A DNA stretch of 31,886 nt from CAMPJM01 sp964440915 (GTDB lineage Bacteria > Bacteroidota > Bacteroidia > Cytophagales > Cyclobacteriaceae). The stretch covers positions 1-31,886 of the forward strand of contig CAYTTV010000041.1 of assembly GCA_964440915.1 (NCBI GenBank), written 5' to 3'. The first letter of the stretch is position 1, and every line of letters starts with the position of its first letter. The position numbers and the translations under genes were made by a program. Under the pieces are notes generated by a model, which did not search any database, was not told the origin of the DNA, and saw nothing but the letters and a program-made list of their open reading frames with translations. This document shows, piece by piece, positions 25,598 through 31,886 of this stretch.

Positions 25598-26605
25598 TTA
25601 TCTGTTCAGGATTTCCGAAAGGAAAACATGGCCGTCTTTTACCACTGTATTTCTGTAATTGTTGATATCCACTACCATCGGCTGCAAAAGAATGGCATTG
25701 ACTTCTATTCCACCTATTTTTACCGTTTTCATTCCTTCTGCTATTTTTTCATCCTGGGCCAGCTTCCATGCCATCTCCGCTGCTGCGTGCGCTAGTGGGC
25801 GAATAGGTTTATAAATGGTCATGCCTTGCCGTTTTGCCAAGATGTTTCGCAAAGCCACTACATCTGCGTCCTGGCCAGTAATGACAATGGGTTTATCGAT
25901 TTTGTTTGAGTTGAGCGCTTCAATACAAGCATTGGCCAAGGCATCATTGGCAGCGATGATAGCATCAGGCAGTATAGATGCGTCCATGAAGTACTCTTCT
26001 AAGTGCATCAGGGCCTCTATTTCACTCCAAGAGTCCAATACCATGTCTCCAATAATTTCTATTTCATTAGACTTTACTTTTTCTGATAGCACTTCCAATT
26101 GTGCATTCCGAAATACAATGGCGTTATTGTCAGAAACTGGACCATTTAAAAGCAGATATTTCCCCTTAGGCACTTTCTCTAGTGCGTATTGTGCCTGTAA
26201 CGTGCCTACCGCATGGTTGTCATAAGAGGCGTATAAAGCAATGCCTTCATTCATGATAAGTCTGTCATAAGAGATGACGGGAACACCTGTCCCTTCTGCC
26301 ATAGAAACGATGGCACTAGCTTTCTTGCTATCGCAAGGCACCACCACCAATACACTTGCTCCATCAGCAATAAGCTTTTTTGCTAAGGTAAGCTGTGCAT
26401 CAGAGTCACCATTGGCTACCTCCGTTTGTACTTCGCCGCCTAGTGACACAATCTTGTCCGTAAAGAGCTTTTCGTCTACCAGCCAACGTTCATTTACGTA
26501 GCTATCCATAAGTAAACCTACTTTTTGTGCAGGCGCCAGATAAGCAAAAAATGATAATAATAGCAATGGAAGAAAGCTTTTGAGCAATTTATTTGAAGAA
26601 TTCAT
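25598..26605 (-). CDS. XylF-like periplasmic sugar-binding protein
   Basis: A 335-residue type I periplasmic binding protein. The signal peptide (about 1-26) ends before QKVGLLMDSYVNERW, the usual start of mature xylose/ribose-binding proteins. VISYDRLI, ASYDNHAVG, LLLNGPVSDNNA, DSWSEIEAL, AANDALANA, ITGQDADVVALRNI and TIYKPI follow the XylF pattern closely, so a pentose such as xylose is the likely ligand. A longer frame starts at 26635, but the ATG at 26605 gives a normal signal peptide and was chosen. No permease, ATPase or sugar enzyme lies nearby, so it may serve a distant ABC transporter or a sensor. A small hairpin (AGGGA TTT TCCCT, 26636-26648) lies upstream. Confidence 0.88.
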   Translation of the reverse strand: MNSSNKLLKSFLPLLLLSFFAYLAPAQKVGLLMDSYVNERWLVDEKLFTDKIVSLGGEVQTEVANGDSDAQLTLAKKLIADGASVLVVVPCDSKKASAIVSMAEGTGVPVISYDRLIMNEGIALYASYDNHAVGTLQAQYALEKVPKGKYLLLNGPVSDNNAIVFRNAQLEVLSEKVKSNEIEIIGDMVLDSWSEIEALMHLEEYFMDASILPDAIIAANDALANACIEALNSNKIDKPIVITGQDADVVALRNILAKRQGMTIYKPIRPLAHAAAEMAWKLAQDEKIAEGMKTVKIGGIEVNAILLQPMVVDINNYRNTVVKDGHVFLSEILNR

Positions 26606-26993
26606 GAGGATACACTTTATATGAATCTTACGCACAGGGATTTTCCCTTTAGTTAAGCTAACTACATCTTAAGTGATTTAAAACCAGGAATGAGAGCAAA
26701 AGCTACTTATGTAGCAAAAGTGCCAAGATTAAAAGCCATTTGACAAAATATCCCTACATGCACTATAAAAATGCGCAAAATCACAATCGATACTTGACAA
26801 GGGAATGCTATACCTAGAAACTGTTTTCTCCTGGCCCTGTGGCTTTTTATGATAATTTATGATATGTATGTGTACCTCTACATCAAGATATAGGCAGGTT
26901 GTTTATTAACAATAACATAACCTCAACTACTCATCCAATTAATATGCGATGCCCATTTTTGTAGCATAATTTTAAATAAAACATATTTTGATT
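26606..26993. other. 388-base divergent intergenic region
   Basis: This gap lies between the binding protein (-) and the lipoprotein (+), and must hold both promoters. TTGTT TATT AACAA (26899-26912) is a small inverted repeat about 80 bases before the lipoprotein start. TAATTTTA near 26967 resembles a -7 box but lacks a TTTG partner. No ORF, RNA gene or long repeat was recognised. Confidence 0.45.
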
Positions 26994-28709
26994 ATGACAA
27001 CAATGAAAAGTTATTTTTCTTCATTGATGCTAGCAGCAACAATGATCCTTGCTTTAGTGGCATGCAGTGATGATGACGATTCGGCCCCGAGCTACCGTGC
27101 TCCTGAATTGAATGCTGTTTCACAGAACTATGAACAAGAACCTGGCAAGTCAGTAGAAATACAGCTAAATGCCAATGCTGAAGCCGGCATAAGTGCAGTA
27201 ACGGTGACGGGAGCTACAGAAGGCAGTGTTAGCTTCGATGCGGAAGATAAGAATCAAATGATCAAGTATCCATTTACTGTACCTGGTGATGCTACCGAGG
27301 GACAAGCCTATGAACTTACTTTCACACTTTCGGACAAAGAAGGAAGGGCAGCCTCGGCTAATGTAACAGTAAAAGCTACTGCTACGCCTGAGAAGCAACC
27401 CTTTACCATCACTACGGGTAGCAACGGCCTTGCTGGGGTGGACGGATTCGATGCCACTTCAAAAACATTGAAATTGACAGCCGACAGAGTTTGGATATTG
27501 GACGGGTTTGTATTTGTGCAAGCAGGCCAAACCATCGAAATTGAAGCAGGTACTGTAATAAAGGGACTTCCCGGCCAAGGTGGAGGAGCGAGTGCTTTGG
27601 TAGTTTCAAGAGGAGGGAAAATTATAGCAGACGGCACCAAAGATGCGCCAATTATCATGACTGGTTTAGCCGATGATCTTCAAGGATCTGTGCCTGATGA
27701 TGCTGAAGCACTTTGGGGAGGTTTGATCGTTTTGGGTAATGCACCGACGAATAACCTTGCCGAAGGAGGTCAAAAGGCCATTGAAGGTTTGCCAACGGAT
27801 GGGCTAAATGGCGATCCATTGTACGGCGGAGACGATGCCAATGATAACTCAGGGGTACTTCGCTATATCTCCATCCGTCATGGCGGATCGCTTATAGGCG
27901 GTGATAATGAAATCAATGGTTTGACTTTGGGCGGTGTGGGCGCAGGTACAACGATAGAGTACATCGAAGTATGGTCTAATCTGGATGATGGTATAGAATG
28001 GTTTGGAGGTACAGCACAAGCCAAATACTTGGTAAGCTCATGGATTGGCGACGATGCATTGGATTATGACGAAGGGTTTACTGGTAAGGTTCAATTTGCC
28101 CTTATATGGTCGAATAAAGCCAATGCAAAGGACGATTCATGGGGTGGAGAACATGACGGTGGTGTTGGCAACAACGAAGGTGTTGAACCTTATGCTTTGC
28201 CTGAGTTCTACAACATTACGTATCTAGGAGACGAAGGCCTGTTAGGAACGCTTCTTTTCAGGGACAATGCAGGAGGAGAGTACCACAACAGCATATTTAC
28301 AAACTTTGAGAAAGGGGTTTCTCTTGAAGTAAGGACAGATATTGAAAGTGCTTATGATCGTTTGGTAGCGGGTGATTTGAAAATGGAGAACAACATTTGG
28401 TATAATATAGCAGATGGCACTCCTGCCAATATCTTCACGATCATTACCGGAGGAACTGTATCAGCAGATGTCAAGGATGAAGCAACAGACTATTTTGTTG
28501 ACTATTTCACCAGCGCTGGTAACCTTACAGATAATCCTGAGTTGAGTGGTGTGGTTCCTGCTGCGAATGCGGCTGTTACTACTGGCCTGAGCACAGTGCC
28601 TGATGACGGGTTCTTCGAACAGGCTAATTACAAAGGTGCCTTTGCACCAGGTGAAGAACCTTGGATAGCAGGATGGACCAAAACTTGGGAAGTCCTGAAC
28701 AAGCAATAA
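26994..28709 (+). CDS. surface lipoprotein partner of TonB receptor
   Basis: A 571-residue exported lipoprotein. The signal peptide ends in the lipobox LVAC (Cys24), followed by SDDDD, an acidic stretch typical of Bacteroidota surface lipoproteins. An Ig-like/cadherin-like domain (about 30-130) precedes a large Gly-rich domain. That domain includes VWILDGFVFVQAGQTIEIE, GTVIKGLPGQGG, YISIRHGG and NLDDGIEWFGGT, consistent with a parallel beta-helix. Similar proteins are often annotated only as hypothetical or, wrongly, as multidrug transporters. A TTG at 26988 could also start the frame; the ATG at 26994 (or 27003) is preferred. The next gene is a TonB-dependent receptor, so it likely captures the same ligand. 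The ligand is unknown. Confidence 0.82.
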   Translation: MTTMKSYFSSLMLAATMILALVACSDDDDSAPSYRAPELNAVSQNYEQEPGKSVEIQLNANAEAGISAVTVTGATEGSVSFDAEDKNQMIKYPFTVPGDATEGQAYELTFTLSDKEGRAASANVTVKATATPEKQPFTITTGSNGLAGVDGFDATSKTLKLTADRVWILDGFVFVQAGQTIEIEAGTVIKGLPGQGGGASALVVSRGGKIIADGTKDAPIIMTGLADDLQGSVPDDAEALWGGLIVLGNAPTNNLAEGGQKAIEGLPTDGLNGDPLYGGDDANDNSGVLRYISIRHGGSLIGGDNEINGLTLGGVGAGTTIEYIEVWSNLDDGIEWFGGTAQAKYLVSSWIGDDALDYDEGFTGKVQFALIWSNKANAKDDSWGGEHDGGVGNNEGVEPYALPEFYNITYLGDEGLLGTLLFRDNAGGEYHNSIFTNFEKGVSLEVRTDIESAYDRLVAGDLKMENNIWYNIADGTPANIFTIITGGTVSADVKDEATDYFVDYFTSAGNLTDNPELSGVVPAANAAVTTGLSTVPDDGFFEQANYKGAFAPGEEPWIAGWTKTWEVLNKQ

Positions 28710-28729
28710 GCATTTTTAAATACTCTATT

Positions 28730-28762
28730 AAAAGGCAGCTTCTCTATGGAGCTGCCTTTTTT
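28730..28762 (+). terminator. strong terminator after the lipoprotein gene
   Basis: AAAGGCAGCT (28731-28740), a 9-base loop, then AGCTGCCTTT (28750-28759), extended by A28730-T28760 and a run of T. It lies 21 bases after the stop. It implies that the downstream TonB receptor is expressed mainly from its own promoter. No ORF was seen in the rest of this gap (28763-29036). Confidence 0.85.
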
Positions 28763-29015
28763 AATGCCCTGCCGACGTTGCGAGGGAAACATTGGTTAAG
28801 CAGGTTTACCAAATAACATGCTAAGCCGGACTGAGAGAAGGGGACAAGACAGCATACTTGACAATTTCTTTAAGCGTGATCGTGGTGCAAGCCTTTCTGC
28901 ATACACGACCTTGGGTAAATACAGGGTATGTTATCAAACTGTTAACGAGATGCCCTATAACATAATAAAACCATAAAATCCATAATCATTTTTTGAAGGA
29001 ACGAAAGTCTACTTT

Positions 29016-29031
29016 TACGGAAAATTCCGTA
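29016..29031. promoter_or_regulatory. inverted repeat directly before the TonB receptor start
   Basis: TACGGAA AA TTCCGTA, two 7-base arms with a 2-base spacer, ends 5 bases before the ATG. Position suggests an operator or an mRNA element affecting ribosome access. A longer, looser repeat, TATGTTAT (28927-28934) with ATAACATA (28957-28964), lies further upstream. Confidence 0.4.
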
Positions 29032-29036
29032 GTTAC

Positions 29037-31856
29037 ATGAAAAATTTCGCTTTATTCGTTTGTGCTTTCTTCGCCCTTTCTAATGCTGCTTTAGCACAAA
29101 AGGGCACAATTCGCTTGTCAATATTTGATGACGACACAGGGGAGCCTTTGATTGGCGCCACGGCCGTGGTGGTCGGCACTACCATTGGATCGGTAGCTGA
29201 TATGGATGGGAAGGCCTCCATTGCCAATCTTAATCCAGGCCAATATGATTTACGGGTCTCCTTTGTTTCCTATCAACCTCAAACCGTTCAAAATGTAACA
29301 GTTAGTGAAAATCCTGCGGTTTTAAATATCCGCATGAAGCCCGAAAGTGTAGGCTTAGACGAAGTTGTGGTAGAAGCAAGGGCTCTTAGGAATACAGAAA
29401 ACGCACTTTTGACAGTCCAGAGGAAGTCTCAAGTCTTATTGGACGCGATTTCATCTGAACAGTTTTCGAAAAATGGAGACAGTGATGCCGCCGCCGCAGT
29501 GCGTAGGGTAACGGGTGTGTCCATAGAAGGAGGGAAATACATTTATGTGAGAGGATTGGGCGATAGGTATAGCAAAACTACACTCAACAGCGCTGGCCTC
29601 CCCGGCCTCGATCCCAATAAAAATGCTGTACAGTTGGATATATTCCCCAGCAACCTGATCGATAACATTATTGTATACAAGACTTTCAGCCCAGAGCTGC
29701 CAGGCGATTTTACAGGTGGATTGGTCAACGTGGTGACCAAGGATTTTCCAGACAGGCTTACCTTTCAAGTTGCTGCTTCGGCAGGATACAACGATCAGGC
29801 CAGTTTTAATGATCGGTTTCTTTCTTCACCTCAGAGTTCCACCGATTTCTTGGGTTTCGATAATGGCTATAGGGCCATGCCAGAGCCTTTGAAAGGCTAC
29901 AACTCACAAAACTTCCCATCACCCTATATCGATAACCCTGAACTGGACAGGCTCACCAAGTCTTTTAAAGATGAGAAGCTGGATAATAAGGTTTTGTCAC
30001 CGTTCTTAAATCATGCCTTTAGTGTGTCTTTGGGCAATCAACACAAACTCTTTAAGGAGGGAGCTTTTGGCTATGTGTCTGCCCTCAGTTATTCAAGAGA
30101 TTTCGAATTTTATGATAATGGCCGTACAGGGCGCTACAGTGCAGGAGCAGGAGCAGAACAGCTCATCACAGAAAGTGCTTTGAATGATGCCCGAGGCCAA
30201 GAAACGGTGCTGCTTTCAGGTTTGTTGAATACCTCTTTTAAGATCAACAATCAGAACAAAATCAAAATCAATACTTTGATCAATCAAAGTGGCACCAACA
30301 CTTCCAGAAATCAGGAAGGGCTTAGGGCACGACCTCAAATAGACGAAAATAGAAGGTTTGAAAGCAGGTCTATGGGCTACACCGAGCGCTCCATGAAAAA
30401 CATTCAAATAGGAGGTGAGCATACCCTGAGACGCCTGAACAATCTTTATGTTCACTGGCTTTCTTCCTATACCCTTTCCGATCAGGACGAACCCGATTTG
30501 AAGTTCTTTGCCAACAACATCAACATCCAGACCGATGGCAGCATTCGGTATGGTTTTGATGCCGCTACTTCTAGAAGGCCTTCGCGGTTTTTCAGAAACC
30601 TGGAAGAAAACAACCTCGACAATCAATTGAATTTTGTTTTGCCTTTTGCCTTCCAAGATGACACATCTGGCAAGTTGAAATTTGGAGTTGCTCACACGAC
30701 CAAGAAAAGGACATTTAGAGAAGACCGGCTGGAATATTTCTTGGCCAATGATATCAGGTTTGAGGGGGACATAGAGGCTTTTCTTTCAGAAGAAAATCTA
30801 GGTGTACGTGAAGATGGAAGGCTAGGCCACTACCTCTCCAATGTCACAGAGAGAAGAAATAACTACGATGCTGACCAACAGGTTTCTGCGGCCTATTTGG
30901 CTGCTGAGTTGCCTATAGGCAGGCGACTAAAAATGAATGGCGGCCTGCGGATAGAAACTACCGACATCAGCCTCGTGAGCTTAGATGGCACAAAAGGCGA
31001 CATCAGTGAGGTGGACTTTTTGCCGGCCATAGGCACGACTTTTGAAGTGCAGCCCGAAATGAACCTCAGGGCCAACTACTCAAAAACTATTGCAAGGCCT
31101 ACTTTTAGAGAGATCGCCCCTTTGGCCACTTTCGATTTCATTGGAGATTTCATCCAATTGGGCAATCCCGATCTGGAGCGTACAGTGATCGACAACTTCG
31201 ACCTGCGCTGGGAAATGTACCCCAACCCTACAGAATATATTTCGGTAAGCGCATTTTATAAGAAATTTACCAACCCAATTGAAAACACGATAGTTCCTCA
31301 AAGCGGCTCTACCGATGGCGAGTACCGGTACAATAATGTGGATCAAGCCATATTGTATGGTGTGGAGCTAGAGGTGCGTAAATCTTTGAGTTTTATTGCG
31401 CCATCCCTTCAGAACTTTAGATTGGGTGCTAATGTGACCTTGATGCAGTCTGAAGTAGATATTCATGAGGCAGAACTCAGCGCATTAAGGACGTTTATTC
31501 CCGATGCCAAGCCTGTTCGAGACATGTACAATCAGTCACCCTACATTGTCAATGCCCAACTTTCCTACAACGATCATATGCGGCAATGGAATGCCAATCT
31601 GACCTATAATATATTTGGCGACCGTCTTTCTTTTGTCTCCACCACCCTGCCCTATGTTTATGAGCGGTCCAGGCCTGAGCTTAACTTTAGCGTAGCCAAA
31701 GGCATAGGCGAGAGGCTCAATTTAAGGTTACGGGCTAACAACCTCCTCAATTCAGGCTTTGAGCAGACGATGGAGTACAAAGGAGAAGAATATACTTTTC
31801 AAAGCTACAACTGGGGCCGTACCTACTCGCTGGGCGTGAGCTATTCCATACAGTAA
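29037..31856 (+). CDS. TonB-dependent outer-membrane receptor
   Basis: A 939-residue outer-membrane transporter. The signal peptide (1-20, ending ALA) is followed by a CarboxypepD_reg-like domain (about 23-105, TIRLSIFDDDTGEPLIGATA). Next is a plug domain (about 125-235) with VRRVTGVSIEGGKYIYVRG and GLGDRYSKTTLNS, then a beta-barrel ending in the aromatic-rich strand YSLGVSYSIQ. It imports a bound ligand with energy from TonB-ExbBD, none of which is encoded here. Unlike SusC it is not followed by a SusD gene; its partner is probably the lipoprotein upstream, although a strong terminator separates them. The gene is complete in the window. The ligand cannot be told. Confidence 0.92.
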   Translation: MKNFALFVCAFFALSNAALAQKGTIRLSIFDDDTGEPLIGATAVVVGTTIGSVADMDGKASIANLNPGQYDLRVSFVSYQPQTVQNVTVSENPAVLNIRMKPESVGLDEVVVEARALRNTENALLTVQRKSQVLLDAISSEQFSKNGDSDAAAAVRRVTGVSIEGGKYIYVRGLGDRYSKTTLNSAGLPGLDPNKNAVQLDIFPSNLIDNIIVYKTFSPELPGDFTGGLVNVVTKDFPDRLTFQVAASAGYNDQASFNDRFLSSPQSSTDFLGFDNGYRAMPEPLKGYNSQNFPSPYIDNPELDRLTKSFKDEKLDNKVLSPFLNHAFSVSLGNQHKLFKEGAFGYVSALSYSRDFEFYDNGRTGRYSAGAGAEQLITESALNDARGQETVLLSGLLNTSFKINNQNKIKINTLINQSGTNTSRNQEGLRARPQIDENRRFESRSMGYTERSMKNIQIGGEHTLRRLNNLYVHWLSSYTLSDQDEPDLKFFANNINIQTDGSIRYGFDAATSRRPSRFFRNLEENNLDNQLNFVLPFAFQDDTSGKLKFGVAHTTKKRTFREDRLEYFLANDIRFEGDIEAFLSEENLGVREDGRLGHYLSNVTERRNNYDADQQVSAAYLAAELPIGRRLKMNGGLRIETTDISLVSLDGTKGDISEVDFLPAIGTTFEVQPEMNLRANYSKTIARPTFREIAPLATFDFIGDFIQLGNPDLERTVIDNFDLRWEMYPNPTEYISVSAFYKKFTNPIENTIVPQSGSTDGEYRYNNVDQAILYGVELEVRKSLSFIAPSLQNFRLGANVTLMQSEVDIHEAELSALRTFIPDAKPVRDMYNQSPYIVNAQLSYNDHMRQWNANLTYNIFGDRLSFVSTTLPYVYERSRPELNFSVAKGIGERLNLRLRANNLLNSGFEQTMEYKGEEYTFQSYNWGRTYSLGVSYSIQ

Positions 31857-31886
31857 GTTTTTTGCAGTTTTGACAAGGCCCTCCTG

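Noticed and set aside
26606..26635. Earlier ATG for the XylF-like protein
   Set aside because: It would add 10 residues in front of a good signal peptide; the ATG at 26605 is more natural.
26780..26830. TTGACA-like and TATA-like boxes as a sigma70-type promoter
   Set aside because: Enterobacterial consensus boxes are not reliable in this phylum, and the match is short and isolated.

Overview
The window looks like chromosomal DNA of a member of the Bacteroidota, most likely a cytophagia-type marine or soil bacterium. The basis is gene content (LytS/LytTR pair, DUF4212 + acetate-type sodium symporter pair, CarboxypepD_reg TonB-dependent receptor with a partner surface lipoprotein, rbfA next to a LolE-like permease) and promoters of the Bacteroidota type (TTTG, about 19-20 bases, TAnnTTTG), which are clear in front of acs and glyA. 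Several starts are TTG and obvious Shine-Dalgarno sequences are scarce, as is usual in this phylum. No rRNA, tRNA, CRISPR array, transposase or integrase was seen.

Layout. 239-2035 is a LytS-type kinase and LytTR regulator. 2177-4751 holds apbE, a methyltransferase and a ZIP metal transporter on the + strand. 4753-5806 is an AT-rich two-gene cassette between two perfect 112-base direct repeats, and each repeat is the 3' end of the ZIP gene. 6051-10171 is an acetate uptake and activation cluster (DUF4212 subunit, symporter, acs). 10338-13371 has a flavoprotein, a degenerate receiver protein and a PDZ/retropepsin-like protease. 13648-15592 is a minus-strand usp-pheA operon. A decayed coding fragment (15756-15995) lies before the glyA-tatC-rpiB operon (16083-18644). 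Then come a large membrane protein, rbfA with a LolE-like permease, a SNF2 helicase, a 54-residue small ORF, an orphan XylF-like sugar-binding protein on the minus strand, and a surface lipoprotein followed by a TonB-dependent receptor.

Most of the window is ordinary housekeeping and metabolism in short operons. The exception is the cassette at 4753-5918. Two unrecognised genes (71 and 248 aa, the second a membrane protein) sit directly after the ZIP stop codon. The host gene's last 36 codons, its stop and one more base are repeated exactly after the cassette, so the host gene stays whole. Two 60-base lines inside the cassette each have 17 G+C, against 35 in a line of the ZIP gene. This is the mark of a recently acquired, repeat-flanked gene pair without its own recombinase. 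It is the best candidate here for an undescribed mobile, possibly defensive, unit; its function is not shown by the sequence.

Other items worth a check are the orphan XylF-like binding protein, the lipoprotein/TonB receptor pair, the small basic ORF at 25352, the start-less coding fragment before glyA, and an EF-hand-like loop in the sodium symporter.
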